Numbered from the stretch's first letter, positions 16,506 through 26,562 are shown. The stretch: 64,000 nt of DNA from Streptomyces sp. ALI-76-A (GCF_030287445.1 NZ_JASVWB010000002.1:4526001-4590000), one strand, 5' to 3'. Numbers and translations are program-made. Notes: generated by a model from the sequence alone, not told the origin.

Positions 16506-17363
16506 ATGAGTGCCCCCCACCCGCGCACGGCGCGCTCCGGAGGAGATCTCCGGGTTCTGCGGGCCGCGGTGTTCGCCGCGGTCTGCGTCGTGCTGGCCGC
16601 GGCGGGTCACGCCCTCGCCTCCTGCGCCGCGGTCCCGCTGTGGACACTGGGCGCGGGATTCCTGGGGGCCGTCCTGGTCGTGGCGCCGCTCGCCGGACGC
16701 GAGCGCTCGCTGCCCGGGATCGCCGCGCTGCTCGCGGTGGGCCAGACCGCACTGCACGTGCTCTTCGGACTGGGGCAGCACGGGACGGTCGCCGGTACGG
16801 CCGCGACGACGCGGGCCCCGGGGTCGATGGCACCGGTGTCCGACGCCTCGCTGGTCGAGCAGGCCGCGCGCCTCGTGTGCGGCACCACGGCCGCGGCGCT
16901 CAGCCCCGCCCAGGCCCACCGGATCCTCGTCGACGCCCGGATCCGCCCGGGCACGGCCCCCGGCACCGGTACGGGCGCCGCCCACCATCCGGCGGACGCC
17001 ATGTCCTCCGACGCCGGATCCTCCCTGTCGCTGCTGCCGTCCCTGCCGATGCTGCTGGGCCACGTCCTCGCGGCCCTCGCCGCCGGCTGGCTGCTGCGCC
17101 GCGGGGACTTGGCACTGCTGCGGCTCGTCGACCTGTCCACCGTGTCGGCGCACTCGGTCGCCGAGGGCGCTCTCGTACGGTCCCTGCGCGGGGCGCTCGC
17201 GCTGGTGCGCGCCCTTCGCGCCGGGCTGCCGGGCCTGCCGCAGGACGGTCCGCTTCCGCCGCGCACCGCGCTGTGCGCCCCGCCGGAACCCCGGACCAGC
17301 GCACTCCAGCACACGGTGATCAGGCGCGGTCCGCCCGCCGCCGCGGTCGTCCTCGCCGCCTGA
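16506..17363 (+). CDS. Integral membrane protein at the head of the copper block
   Basis: 285 residues with about four hydrophobic helices: two N-terminal (LRAAVFAAVCVVLAAAGHAL and a following GAGFLGAVLVVAPLA), one at GIAALLAVGQTALHVLFGLG and one near PMLLGHVLAALAAGWLLRRG. Paired His residues in or next to helices (H75-type ALHV, LGHV, AHHP) could coordinate copper. It is 213 bp upstream of ycnI on the same strand and belongs to the conserved streptomycete Cu cluster, so a role in copper supply is inferred from context only. Confidence 0.75.
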   Translation: MSAPHPRTARSGGDLRVLRAAVFAAVCVVLAAAGHALASCAAVPLWTLGAGFLGAVLVVAPLAGRERSLPGIAALLAVGQTALHVLFGLGQHGTVAGTAATTRAPGSMAPVSDASLVEQAARLVCGTTAAALSPAQAHRILVDARIRPGTAPGTGTGAAHHPADAMSSDAGSSLSLLPSLPMLLGHVLAALAAGWLLRRGDLALLRLVDLSTVSAHSVAEGALVRSLRGALALVRALRAGLPGLPQDGPLPPRTALCAPPEPRTSALQHTVIRRGPPAAAVVLAA

Positions 17364-17576
17364 CACGACGCGACCCGCCCGCTCCACCTCCGTGGGGAAG
17401 GGCCGCCGTCGTGCGGCACGCGCGCGTGCCCATGCTCCCGGCCGTCGGCCTGGACCGGCGATCACCGGCGCGGCTCACCGGCCGTTCCCGCTGATCGCTT
17501 CCGCCGCGCACGCGTACCCCTCCTCACCACCGGAATCACCGGCATCACCGGAACCCACTGAAGTGGAGTGCTCTGC

Positions 17577-18317
17577 ATGAAGGCTTCTCGTCTCGCCACC
17601 GCCGGCGCCCTCGCCGCCTCGGCCGTCGTCGTACTGTCCTCACCCGCGTTCGCGCATGTCGGCGTGCAGCCCGAGGGGACGGCCGCCAAGGGCGGTTACG
17701 CCGTCATCGACTTCAAGGTCCCCAACGAGCGCGACAACGCCTCCACCACCAAGCTGGAGGTCACCTTCCCGGCCGACCAGCCGCTGGCGTCGGTCATGCC
17801 GGAGCCGGTGCCCGGCTGGGACATCAAGGTCACCAAGTCCAAGCTCGCCAAGCCCGTCGAGGCACACGGCAAGCAGCTCACCGAGGCCGTCACCAAGGTC
17901 ACCTGGACCGCCGACGGCAAGGGCATCGCACCCGGCTTCTTCGAGAAGTTCCCCGTCTCCGTCGGCGCGCTGCCCGAGAACGCCGACCAGATGGTCTTCA
18001 AGGCGATCCAGACGTACTCCAACAAGGAGGTCGTGCGCTGGATCGAGGAGCAGAAGGAAGGCGAGGAGGAGCCCGAGACGCCGGCTCCCGTGCTCACGCT
18101 GTCCGCCGCCGAGGACGACCACCACGGCGCCTCGGCGACCGATGACGCCTCCTCCGACGAGACGGCGGCGGACACCGAGAACGCCTCCGCCGAGACCGCG
18201 GCCCCGGCCGACACCAGTGACACCACCGCCCGCGTCCTCGCCGTGGTCGGCATCGTCGTCGGCGCACTGGGCGTCGCCTACGGCGTACTCGCCGGCCGCC
18301 GGCGCACCAACGCCTGA
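17577..18317 (+). CDS. ycnI: YcnI-like copper-binding DUF1775 protein
   Basis: 246 residues. A signal peptide ends at SPAFA, leaving His as the first mature residue (HVGVQPEG), the Cu(II)-binding feature of YcnI proteins. The DUF1775 beta-sandwich (about 28-165) is followed by an acidic Ser/Thr/Ala-rich linker (175-220) and a C-terminal membrane anchor ending GRRRTNA. A conserved Trp (VPGWDI) is the partner ligand in the family. It is predicted to be anchored on the outside, storing or passing copper to the Sco and PCuAC chaperones encoded next. Confidence 0.85.
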   Translation: MKASRLATAGALAASAVVVLSSPAFAHVGVQPEGTAAKGGYAVIDFKVPNERDNASTTKLEVTFPADQPLASVMPEPVPGWDIKVTKSKLAKPVEAHGKQLTEAVTKVTWTADGKGIAPGFFEKFPVSVGALPENADQMVFKAIQTYSNKEVVRWIEEQKEGEEEPETPAPVLTLSAAEDDHHGASATDDASSDETAADTENASAETAAPADTSDTTARVLAVVGIVVGALGVAYGVLAGRRRTNA

Positions 18318-18416
18318 GATCACTCATCCGCTCGCACACCGAGGTCGTCCGACGCTCGTCGGACCACGCCCACGACCCCGGTGCGCGTCGGGCCATCACA
18401 TCTGGGACATTTCTCT

Positions 18417-19070
18417 ATGCGCAAGAAGACGTTCGCCGCGGCCGCGCTGATCGCCGCCGCCACCCTGACCCTCTCCGCCTGCGGCAGCGGTGACGACAGC
18501 GGCTCCCCCGTATCGGTGGTGTCCGAGGAGGCGGGGTCGGACAAGGCCGTCACCGTTCTCGACCAGCCGTTCGAGAAGCCGGACCTGGTGCTCACCGACA
18601 CCCGGGGCAAGAAGTACGACCTCCGCGCGCAGACCGCGGGCAAGCCGACCCTGGTCTACTTCGGCTACACCCACTGCCCCGACGTCTGCCCGCTGACCAT
18701 GAACAACATCGCCGTCGCCAAGAAGCAGCTGCCCAAGTCGGAACAGGACGAGCTGCGTGTGGTGTTCGTGACGACCGACCCGGAGCGGGACACCTCCGCC
18801 GAGCTCGGCAAGTGGCTCAAGGGCATCGACGCCGAGTTCGTCGGCCTGACCGGCGACTTCCCCACCATCCAGGCCGGCGCCCGCACCCTCGGCATCTCCA
18901 TCGACCCGACGAGCAAGGACAAGAACGGCAAGCTCGTCTCGGTGCACGGCACCCAGGTCGTCGCCTTCTCCCCGAAGACCGACGCGGGCTATCTGCTGTA
19001 CGGCGAGGACGCCACGGTCGACGACTACACCAAGGACCTCCCCAGGATCGTCAAGGGTGAGAAGCCGTGA
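18417..19070 (+). CDS. sco: Sco1/SenC-type copper metallochaperone lipoprotein
   Basis: 217 residues. Lipobox LSAC puts the lipidated Cys at 22. The thioredoxin-like domain carries YTHCPDVCPLT with copper-binding Cys87 and Cys91, and the distal His ligand is in LVSVHGTQVVAF. Sco delivers copper to cytochrome c oxidase CuA; in S. lividans it is also needed for GlxA maturation and morphological development at low copper. Its stop overlaps the start of the PCuAC gene by four bases (GTGA), showing tight coupling. Confidence 0.93.
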   Translation: MRKKTFAAAALIAAATLTLSACGSGDDSGSPVSVVSEEAGSDKAVTVLDQPFEKPDLVLTDTRGKKYDLRAQTAGKPTLVYFGYTHCPDVCPLTMNNIAVAKKQLPKSEQDELRVVFVTTDPERDTSAELGKWLKGIDAEFVGLTGDFPTIQAGARTLGISIDPTSKDKNGKLVSVHGTQVVAFSPKTDAGYLLYGEDATVDDYTKDLPRIVKGEKP

Positions 19071-19537
19071 GGCGTCCCTCCGGGCCGGCCCTCGGGTCGG
19101 CCGGGGCCCTGGCCCTGCTCCTGGTCCTGGCCGGGTGCGGCTCGGACTCCGGCTCCGGCGGCGAGGGCGGCCTGTCCGTCTCCGGCGCCTACGTCCCGCA
19201 ACCGGTCTCCGCCGACATGGCGGCCGGTTTCCTGACGATCGTCAACGACAGCGGTACGAAGGACGAGCTGACCTCGGTCACCAGTGACGAGGCCGGCGAG
19301 GTCACCGTGCACGAGACGGTCGGCGGCGCGATGGAGGAGGCCACCCGGCTCCCCGTGCCCGCACACGGCCGGCTCGTGCTCAGGAGCGGCGGCAGCCATC
19401 TGATGTTCGAGAACCTGAAGCGCATGCCGAAGCAGGGCCAGACCATCTCGGTCGAACTGCACTTCGCCGAGTCCGACCCGGTCGCCGTCACGATGCCGGT
19501 GAAGCCGGCGACGTACACCCCGACGACCGGACACTGA
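19067..19537 (+). CDS. PCuAC-family periplasmic-type copper chaperone (ECuC-like)
   Basis: 156 residues. Lipobox VLAGC gives a lipidated Cys24. The DUF461/PCuAC fold shows the Cu(I) motif H...M...H-x-M as VTVHETVGGAMEEA followed by GGSHLMFENLKRM. In S. lividans the homologous extracytoplasmic Cu chaperone (ECuC) hands copper to Sco. The four-base overlap with sco supports a 1:1 partnership. It is anchored outside the membrane. Confidence 0.9.
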   Translation: MRRPSGPALGSAGALALLLVLAGCGSDSGSGGEGGLSVSGAYVPQPVSADMAAGFLTIVNDSGTKDELTSVTSDEAGEVTVHETVGGAMEEATRLPVPAHGRLVLRSGGSHLMFENLKRMPKQGQTISVELHFAESDPVAVTMPVKPATYTPTTGH

Positions 19538-19550
19538 CGGAGGGACCCCC

Positions 19551-21437
19551 TTGACGCCGACCATCGCGCCCCGCGTCCGGACGCTGGTGCTGCTGCTCCT
19601 GGCCGCGACCGGGCTGCTTCTCGCCACGGCCGCGCCGGCCTCCGCGCACGCCGCGCTGACCGGCAGCGACCCCCAGCAGGGGGTGGTGGTCGACAAGGCG
19701 CCCGCCCAGGTCTCGCTGACCTTCTCCGAGCAGGTCTCGGCGTCCGCCGACTCGCTGCGCGTGCTCGACCCCAAGGGCAAGCCGGTACAGAGCGGCAAGC
19801 CGTCCAACGTGAGCGGCACGACCTACGCGGTACGGCTGCACAGCGGCCTGCCCGACGGCACGTACACCGTCAGCTACCAGGTGGTCTCCGCGGACAGCCA
19901 CCCCGTCTCCGGTGCCTTCACCTTCTCCATCGGCTCCCCCTCCGCCACCTCCGTCTCGGTGTCCGGGGAGACCGCGGGCGGCGGGGTCGTCGGCTGGCTG
20001 TACGGGTTCGGCCGCTACCTGTCGTACGCCGGCTTCGTCGTGCTGACCGGTGGCGCCGCCTTCGTGCTCGCCTGCTGGCAGCGCGGTTGCGGGGTGCGGG
20101 CCGTGCAGCGGCTCGTGGTCTCCGGCTGGCTCGCGCTCACCTTCGCCACGCTCCTGCTGCTGCTCCTGCGCGGCTCCTACACCGGCTCCGGGAAGGCCGG
20201 CGACGTCTTCGACCTGGATCTGCTCGGCCAGGTGCTCCAGACCAAGACGGGCGCGGCGCTGGTGTCCCGGCTGCTGCTGCTCGCCGCGGCGGCCCTGTTC
20301 ATCGCGGTGCTCTTCGGGGCGTACGAGAAGCGGGAGGCCGAGGAGAAGCGGGACCTGACCTTCGGGCTCGCGACCGGCGGGACGGTCGTGGCCGCCGGGC
20401 TCGCCGCGAGCTGGGCGATGTCCGAGCACGCCTCCGTGGGCCTCCAGGCGGGTATCGCGATGCCTGTCGACGTCGTCCACCTGCTGGCCGTGGCGGCCTG
20501 GCTCGGCGGGCTCACCACCCTGCTCGTCGCCCTGTACCGGGCGCCCTCGGACACGCCCGTCGACGCGGCCGCCGTCCGCCGGTTCTCGGCCGTCGCCTTC
20601 GGCAGTGTGGTGGCGCTGGTGCTGACCGGGACCTACCAGTCCTGGCGCCAACTCGGCTCCTGGTCGGCGTTCACCGACACCCGGTACGGACAGTTGCTGC
20701 TGGTCAAGATCGGGCTCGTGGTGCTGCTGGTCGGCGTCGCGTTCCTGTCCCGGCGGTGGACGGCACGGCTGGCCGACACGGTGGTCCAGCGGGCGAAGCC
20801 GCAGAAGCAGCGCGTCCCGGCCACCGCCGCCACGGCGGACGCCAAGGGGTCCGGTGGTTCCGAGCGGGCCGCCCAGCTCGCCCGGCAGCGGGCCGCGGTG
20901 GACGCGGCGAAGCGGAAGCAGGCCCGGGACGCCGACCCGAACCGGTTCGGGCTGCGCCGCTCGGTGCTCGCCGAGGCCGGGGTGGCCGTCGTACTGCTCG
21001 CCGTCACCACCGTGCTGACGCAGACCGAGCCCGGGCGCACGGAGGAGGAGGCCAAGGCGGCCGCCTCGTCGTCGTCCTCCTCGAGCTCGGCGTCCGGCGC
21101 GCTGACCCTGGACATGACGTTCGACACGGGCGGCGAGGACGGCAAGGGGGTCGTGACGGTCGACTTCGACCCCGCGCGCGTGGGCGGCAACGAGATGCAC
21201 GTCTACGTCCAGCGGCCCAACGGACGCGCCTTCGACATCCCCGAGGTGAAGATCGCCTTCACCCTGGAGTCCAAGGACATCGGGCCGCTGCCCGTCGTCC
21301 CCGACCACATCACCACCGGTCACTGGTCGGCGAACGGGGTGCAGATCCCCATGGCGGGCGACTGGACGGTCGCGGTGACCGTGCGGACCTCCGACATCGA
21401 CCAGACGACCGTCTCCAAGAACGCGCAGATCGGCTGA
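19551..21437 (+). CDS. CopC-CopD fusion copper-resistance/import protein
   Basis: 628 residues from a TTG start with GGAGG upstream. The signal peptide ends ASAHA. The CopC domain (34-130) begins with the Cu-binding His. Eight CopD helices follow (about 145-420), with a Lys/Arg/Gln-rich cytoplasmic loop, then a last helix and an exported Ser-rich C-terminal domain ending TVSKNAQIG. Such YcnJ-like fusions move copper across the membrane. The gene sits 13 bp after ECuC and six before dtpA, giving one operon. Confidence 0.9.
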   Translation: MTPTIAPRVRTLVLLLLAATGLLLATAAPASAHAALTGSDPQQGVVVDKAPAQVSLTFSEQVSASADSLRVLDPKGKPVQSGKPSNVSGTTYAVRLHSGLPDGTYTVSYQVVSADSHPVSGAFTFSIGSPSATSVSVSGETAGGGVVGWLYGFGRYLSYAGFVVLTGGAAFVLACWQRGCGVRAVQRLVVSGWLALTFATLLLLLLRGSYTGSGKAGDVFDLDLLGQVLQTKTGAALVSRLLLLAAAALFIAVLFGAYEKREAEEKRDLTFGLATGGTVVAAGLAASWAMSEHASVGLQAGIAMPVDVVHLLAVAAWLGGLTTLLVALYRAPSDTPVDAAAVRRFSAVAFGSVVALVLTGTYQSWRQLGSWSAFTDTRYGQLLLVKIGLVVLLVGVAFLSRRWTARLADTVVQRAKPQKQRVPATAATADAKGSGGSERAAQLARQRAAVDAAKRKQARDADPNRFGLRRSVLAEAGVAVVLLAVTTVLTQTEPGRTEEEAKAAASSSSSSSSASGALTLDMTFDTGGEDGKGVVTVDFDPARVGGNEMHVYVQRPNGRAFDIPEVKIAFTLESKDIGPLPVVPDHITTGHWSANGVQIPMAGDWTVAVTVRTSDIDQTTVSKNAQIG

Positions 21438-21443
21438 ACCACC

Positions 21444-22742
21444 ATGCCTGACCAGTCCATTCCGGAGGCCCGGACTCCCGCGCCGCAGACGGGGCCCGTC
21501 GAACCGGCCGTCGAACCGGCCCCCACGGCGGCCGGTCTCACACGGCGGAAGCTGCTCGGGACCGCGGGCACCACCGGGCTCGTCCTCGGTGCGGCCGGCG
21601 GAGCCGTGGGCTACACGGCCCAGCCGTCCCAGGCCGCCCCGCTCACCTCGCTGGGCACCGCCCAGGTGATGTTTCACGGGAAACATCAGTCCGGGATCAC
21701 CCAGGGCCTCCAGGCCCGCGGCCACCTCGTCGCCTTCGACCTGGCGCCGGGAGCGGGCCGCAAGGAGGCCGCCGCGCTGCTGCGCCGCTGGTCGCGGACG
21801 GCCACGCGGCTGATGGCGGGCGAGGCTGCGCCCCACGAGGACACGGACGTGGCCCGGGACGCCGGCCCGTCCGCGCTGACGATCACCTTCGGCTTCGGCC
21901 ACGGCTTCTTCGGCAGGACGGGTCTGGAGAAGCAGCGCCCGGTCGCCCTGGACCCGCTGCCCGACTTCTCCTCGGACCACCTCGACAGGAAGCGCAGCGA
22001 CGGCGACCTGTGGGTACAGATCGGTGCCAACGACGCGCTGGTCGCCTTCCACGCCCTACGCGCGATCCAGAAGGACGCGGGCAGCGCGGCGCGGCTGCGC
22101 TGGCAGATGAACGGCTTCAACCGCTCGCCGGGTGCCACCTCCCATCCCATGACGGCCCGGAACCTGATGGGCCAGATGGACGGCACCCGCAACCCGAAAC
22201 CGAGCGAGCCCGACTTCGGCCGGCGCGTCTTCGTACCCGAGTCCGGCACGCCCGCGTGGATGGCGAACGGCTCCTACGCCGTCGTACGCCGTATCCGCAT
22301 GCTCCTCGACGACTGGGAGCAGCTCCCGGTCGCGGCCCAGGAGAGCGTCATCGGGCGCCGCAAGTCCGACGGGGCGGCCCTGTCCGGGGGCACCGAGACG
22401 ACCGAGATGGACCTGGAGAAGACCGACGCCCAGGGCAACCTGGTCGTCCCGATCAACGCGCACGCCCGCATCACGCGCCCCGACCAGAACGGGGGTGCGG
22501 CGATGCTGCGGCGCCCGTTCTCGTACCACGACGGCTTCGACGCGGACGGTGTGCCGGACGCGGGCCTGCTGTTCGTCTGCTGGCAGGCGGATCCGCTGCG
22601 CGGCTTCGTCCCGGTGCAGCGCAAGCTCGACCGGGGCGACGCCCTGTCGCAGTTCATCCGCCATGAGGCGAGCGGCCTGTTCGCGGTGCCGGGCGGGGCG
22701 GCGGAGGGGGAGTACGTGGGGCAGCGGCTGCTGGAGGGGTGA
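21444..22742 (+). CDS. dtpA: Tat-exported Dyp-type haem peroxidase (EfeB/DtpA family)
   Basis: 432 residues. The twin-arginine signal is at residues 33-50 (TRRKLLGTAGTTGLVLGAAG). The Dyp hallmark GXXDG is GQMDGTRNP, and the C-terminal half holds ARITRPDQNGGAAMLRRPF plus the haem-pocket Arg (YAVVRRIRMLL). In S. lividans DtpA is a B/A-type Dyp peroxidase that helps GlxA maturation together with Sco and ECuC. It has no ribosome site and starts six bases after the copCD stop, so translation depends on coupling. A parS-like sequence lies within the codons after the signal peptide. Confidence 0.92.
   Translation: MPDQSIPEARTPAPQTGPVEPAVEPAPTAAGLTRRKLLGTAGTTGLVLGAAGGAVGYTAQPSQAAPLTSLGTAQVMFHGKHQSGITQGLQARGHLVAFDLAPGAGRKEAAALLRRWSRTATRLMAGEAAPHEDTDVARDAGPSALTITFGFGHGFFGRTGLEKQRPVALDPLPDFSSDHLDRKRSDGDLWVQIGANDALVAFHALRAIQKDAGSAARLRWQMNGFNRSPGATSHPMTARNLMGQMDGTRNPKPSEPDFGRRVFVPESGTPAWMANGSYAVVRRIRMLLDDWEQLPVAAQESVIGRRKSDGAALSGGTETTEMDLEKTDAQGNLVVPINAHARITRPDQNGGAAMLRRPFSYHDGFDADGVPDAGLLFVCWQADPLRGFVPVQRKLDRGDALSQFIRHEASGLFAVPGGAAEGEYVGQRLLEG
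21671..21684. promoter_or_regulatory. parS-like site inside dtpA
   Basis: GTTTCACGGGAAAC, one base from the ParB palindrome GTTTCACGTGAAAC; it extends to TGTTTCACGGGAAACA at 21670-21685. Confidence 0.7.
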
Positions 22743-22810
22743 GTTCACCCCTGGGAGGGACGGGGCAGGAAGGTTACGCCGGGTTCGGCAAGGCCTATTA
22801 GGGTGAGGTC

Positions 22811-23743
22811 ATGCCAGCGAGCTACGGATATCTCGGTCCTGAGGGCACGTTCACCGAAGTCGCCCTGCGTACGCTTCCGGAGACGGCGACGCGGGAGCTG
22901 ATTCCGTATGTGTCGGTGCAGTCGGCGCTGGACGCGGTCCGCGGCGGCGAGACCGAGGCCGCGTTCGTGCCGATCGAGAACTCCGTCGAGGGCGGCATCA
23001 CGACGACCCTCGACGAGCTGGTCGCGGGCGAACCGCTGATGATCTACCGCGAGGTGCTGCTGTCGATCACCTTCGCGCTGCTCGTCCGGCCGGGCACCCA
23101 GCTGTCCGACATCAAGACCGTCTCCGCGCATCCGGCCGCCCAGCCCCAGGTGCGCAACTGGCTGAGGAAGCACCTCCCGGACGCCCACTGGGAGTCCGCC
23201 GCCTCGAACGCGGACGCCGCCCGCCTCGTCCAGGCAGGTCAGTACGACGCCGCCTTCGCGGGCGAGTTCGCGGCCGCCCGGTACGGCCTCACCGCGCTGG
23301 AGACCGGGATCCACGACGCGGAGAACGCCCAGACGCGGTTCGTGCTCGTCGGCCGGCCCGCCCGGCCCGCCGCGCCGTCCGGCGCCGACAAGACGTCCGT
23401 CGTGCTGTGGCAGCGTGACGACCACCCCGGTGGTCTGCGCGACCTGCTGGGCGAGTTCGCGACCCGTGGCATCAACCTGATGCTGTTGCAGTCCCGGCCC
23501 ACCGGCGAGGGCATCGGCAACTACTGCTTCTGCATCGACGCCGAGGGCCACATCTCCGACCGCCGGGTCGCCGAGGCGCTGATGGGGCTCAAGCGGATCT
23601 GCCTCCAGGTGCGCTTCCTCGGCTCGTACCCGCGGGCCGACGTGGGGGTGGAGGGCGTGCGCCCGCTGCTGAAGGGGACCTCCGACCAGGAGTTCGTCGC
23701 GGCGTCGGACTGGGTGGCGCGCTGCCAGGACGGACGTTTCTAA
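22811..23743 (+). CDS. pheA: Prephenate dehydratase
   Basis: 310 residues, MPASYGYLGPEGTFTEVALR, then the PDT domain with PIENSVEGGITTTLDEL and the catalytic Thr-Arg-Phe (QTRFVLVGRP), followed by a C-terminal ACT domain whose LLxxFATRGINLMLLQSRPT and GNYCFCIDAEGH segments bind phenylalanine. It makes phenylpyruvate from prephenate and is expected to be feedback-inhibited by phenylalanine. There is no chorismate mutase domain, as usual in actinobacteria. It is monocistronic, with its own upstream region of about 70 bp. Confidence 0.97.
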   Translation: MPASYGYLGPEGTFTEVALRTLPETATRELIPYVSVQSALDAVRGGETEAAFVPIENSVEGGITTTLDELVAGEPLMIYREVLLSITFALLVRPGTQLSDIKTVSAHPAAQPQVRNWLRKHLPDAHWESAASNADAARLVQAGQYDAAFAGEFAAARYGLTALETGIHDAENAQTRFVLVGRPARPAAPSGADKTSVVLWQRDDHPGGLRDLLGEFATRGINLMLLQSRPTGEGIGNYCFCIDAEGHISDRRVAEALMGLKRICLQVRFLGSYPRADVGVEGVRPLLKGTSDQEFVAASDWVARCQDGRF

Positions 23744-24283
23744 CCCGTTTCGGACTGCTCCTACCTGCATATGTTAGTTATCCACAGGAGTTATCCACAG
23801 GTGGGCTTCTCGACCTGGGGACAAGTCGACAACGAAACGCCATCCAGTCGACAAATCGCCCTACAGGCCCTCAGTTCGTCCACAGAGGTGCAGGTCACCC
23901 CTCGTCCACCTGTCTCCTTGGATCAATCCTTTGGAGCGACCCATTTCCACCCGAAAGTGGGTGGCAAGCTGGCCCGACGCAGGAATTGCCCGCCCGGAAC
24001 GCCCCGTTCGGAATGATCACTTCCAACATCCACAGATCTTTCGCACACCCTGTGGATAACTTTTCCGAGCTGTGGATTCCTGTGGACGAGCCCGGCCCCA
24101 AGTCCCGCCCGAGGCAAGGGAATCGAACCGACGGGCCGCCCGCCACCTACCCCATACCAGGGATCTGTGCACCTTTTAGTGACACATGGAGCAATTCCCT
24201 CATAACGGAGCGTAAGCGACGATTCGCCGCTCCCGGGAATAGCGAGTCGTGGGCCGTCACCCCGCACCGGTAGCCTTGAGCGC
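23744..24283. other. Intergenic DnaA-box cluster between pheA and serS
   Basis: About 540 bp of AT-richer DNA with no gene. Boxes: TTATCCACA at 23778-23786 and 23791-23799, TCGTCCACA at 23876-23884, TGTGGATAA at 24051-24059, TGTGGATTC at 24071-24079 and TGTGGACGA at 24081-24089. The first group reads on plus and the last three on minus. Most match the 9-mer family that Streptomyces DnaA recognises. The serS promoter must also lie here. Confidence 0.75.
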
Positions 24284-25561
24284 GTGATTGACCTTCGCCT
24301 GCTCCGTGAGGACCCCGACCGTGTGCGCGCGTCCCAGCGCGCCCGTGGAGAGGACGTCGCGCTCGTCGACTCCCTCCTGTCCGCCGACGAACGGCGCAGG
24401 TCGTCCGGCGTCCGCTTCGACGAGCTGCGTGCCGAGCAGAAGGCACTCGGCAAGCTCATTCCCAAGGCCTCCGGAGACGAGAAGGCCGAGCTGCTGAAGA
24501 AGGCGAGCCAGCTGGCCGCCGACGTGAAGGCCGCCGACGCCGAGCGCGACGCGGCCGACACCGAGACCCAGGAACTTGCCCTGCGGCTCAGCAACCTCGT
24601 GCACCCCGAGGTGCCCGTGGGCGGCGAGGAGGACTTCGTCACGCTGGAGACGCACGGCACGATCCGCGACTTCGGCGCCGAGGGCTTCGAGCCCAAGGAC
24701 CACCTGGAACTCGGCACGACCCTCGGCGCGATCGACGTCGAGCGCGGCGCGAAGGTCTCCGGTTCCCGCTTCTACTTCCTGACCGGTGTGGGCGCCCTGC
24801 TGGAACTCGCCCTGGTCAACGCGGCGATCGCGCAGGCCACGGCGGCCGGCTTCACGCCGATGCTGACGCCCGCGCTGGTCCGCCCGCAGTCGATGGCCGG
24901 GACCGGCTTCCTCGGCCAGGCGGCCCAGGACGTCTACCACCTCGACAAGGACGACCTCTACCTGGTCGGCACGTCCGAGGTCGCGCTCGCGGCGTACCAC
25001 ATGGACGAGATCATCGACGCCGACCGGCTGCCGCTGCGGTACGCGGGCTTCTCGCCCTGCTTCCGCCGCGAGGCCGGCTCGCACGGCAAGGACACCCGGG
25101 GCATCTTCCGCGTCCACCAGTTCGACAAGGTCGAGATGTTCTCCTACGTCGACCCGGCGGACTCGCAGGCCGAGCACCAGCGCCTGCTGGAGTGGGAGAA
25201 GCAGTGGCTGACGTCGCTGGAGCTGCCGTTCCGGGTCATCGACGTCGCCTCCGGAGACCTCGGCTCCTCGGCCGCCCGCAAGTTCGACTGCGAGGCGTGG
25301 ATCCCGACCCAGGGCAAGTACCGCGAGCTGACCTCGACCTCGGACTGCACCGAGTACCAGTCCCGCCGCCTGTCGATCCGCTTCCGGGACGGCAAGCAGG
25401 TCAAGCCGCTGGCGACGCTGAACGGCACGCTGTGCGCCGTGCCGCGCACGATCGTGGCGATCCTGGAGAACCACCAGCAGGCCGACGGCTCCGTGCGTGT
25501 GCCCGAGGCGCTGCGTCCGTACCTGGGCGGCCGTGAGGTCCTGGAACCGGTCGCCAAGTGA
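24284..25561 (+). CDS. serS: Seryl-tRNA synthetase
   Basis: 425 residues from GTG. The N-terminal antiparallel coiled coil (about 1-105) is followed by the class II core with motif 2 [19 protein letters not shown], the serine pocket [13 protein letters not shown] and motif 3 [20 protein letters not shown]. It charges serine tRNAs, such as those at 5.5 kb. No T-box or leader is evident. The stop overlaps the next start by four bases. Confidence 0.98.
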   Translation: MIDLRLLREDPDRVRASQRARGEDVALVDSLLSADERRRSSGVRFDELRAEQKALGKLIPKASGDEKAELLKKASQLAADVKAADAERDAADTETQELALRLSNLVHPEVPVGGEEDFVTLETHGTIRDFGAEGFEPKDHLELGTTLGAIDVERGAKVSGSRFYFLTGVGALLELALVNAAIAQATAAGFTPMLTPALVRPQSMAGTGFLGQAAQDVYHLDKDDLYLVGTSEVALAAYHMDEIIDADRLPLRYAGFSPCFRREAGSHGKDTRGIFRVHQFDKVEMFSYVDPADSQAEHQRLLEWEKQWLTSLELPFRVIDVASGDLGSSAARKFDCEAWIPTQGKYRELTSTSDCTEYQSRRLSIRFRDGKQVKPLATLNGTLCAVPRTIVAILENHQQADGSVRVPEALRPYLGGREVLEPVAK

Positions 25562-26373
25562 GTACGTCCGCCGCTGGGGGGTTTCCCTACCGCCTGGTCG
25601 CGACCGACCTGGACGGAACGCTCCTGCGCTCCGACGAGTCGGTCTCGCGGCGCACCCGTGAGGCGCTCGCCGCGGCCACCGCGGCGGGCGCCGCCCACAT
25701 CGTCGTCACCGGCCGCGCGGCCCCGTGGACCCGGCACATCCTCGACGACCTCGGGTACGACGGCCTCGCGGTCTGCGGCCAGGGCGCGCAGGTGTACCAC
25801 GCCGGCGAACACCGCCTGCTGACGTCGGTGACCCTGGACCGACAGCTGGCCGCGGTGGCGCTGGCCAAGATCGAGGCGGAGGTCGGCCCGCTGTACCTCG
25901 CGGCGAGCCGGGACGGCCTGGACGGCGAGGTGCTGGTCGGCCCCGGTTACGCGGTCACCGGCAAGCTCCCCTCGACGCCCTTCACGGACGCGTCCGACCT
26001 CTGGACCGCTCCGCTGAACAAGATCTACATCCAGCATCCGACACTGACGGACGACGAGTTGGCCGAGGCGTCCCGCCGGGCGGCGGGCGGCTTCGTCACC
26101 GTGGCGATGGCCGGGGAGGGGATCGTCGAGCTGCTTCCGCTGGGGTTGTCGAAGGCCACGGGCCTGTCGCTGGCGGCCCGCCGGCTCGGGATGAAGGCCG
26201 CCGACACCATCGCCTTCGGCGACATGCCCAACGACATCCCGATGTTCGCCTGGGCCTCCCACGGCGTGGCCATGGCCAACGCCCACCAGGAGCTGACGGC
26301 GGTGGCCGACGAGGTGACGTCCTCCAACGAGGAGGACGGGATCGCGGTGGTGCTGGAGCGGTTGCTGGGCTGA
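25558..26373 (+). CDS. HAD-superfamily Cof-type phosphatase
   Basis: 271 residues, starting at a GTG inside the serS stop (GTGA). HAD motif I is [14 protein letters not shown], motif [10 protein letters not shown], motif III Lys in [15 protein letters not shown] and motif [14 protein letters not shown], with the large C2 cap of sugar/riboflavin-type phosphatases between. Substrate unknown. The translational coupling to serS is conserved in streptomycetes and suggests a housekeeping role. A paralogue lies at 35.5 kb. Confidence 0.9.
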   Translation: MSTSAAGGFPYRLVATDLDGTLLRSDESVSRRTREALAAATAAGAAHIVVTGRAAPWTRHILDDLGYDGLAVCGQGAQVYHAGEHRLLTSVTLDRQLAAVALAKIEAEVGPLYLAASRDGLDGEVLVGPGYAVTGKLPSTPFTDASDLWTAPLNKIYIQHPTLTDDELAEASRRAAGGFVTVAMAGEGIVELLPLGLSKATGLSLAARRLGMKAADTIAFGDMPNDIPMFAWASHGVAMANAHQELTAVADEVTSSNEEDGIAVVLERLLG

Positions 26374-26461
26374 GCCGTGGTGTTCCCGCGAGGCCCGGAA
26401 CACCGGGGTCTGCGGGCCGGGAACACGCCGGGGTCCCGCGGGACGGGAACACGCCGGTCTT

Positions 26462-26562
<101 letters not shown>

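Noticed and set aside
19488..22052. 854-codon minus-strand open frame
   Set aside because: Arises from third-position GC bias opposite copCD and dtpA; no domain features and Arg/Gly/Gln-rich.
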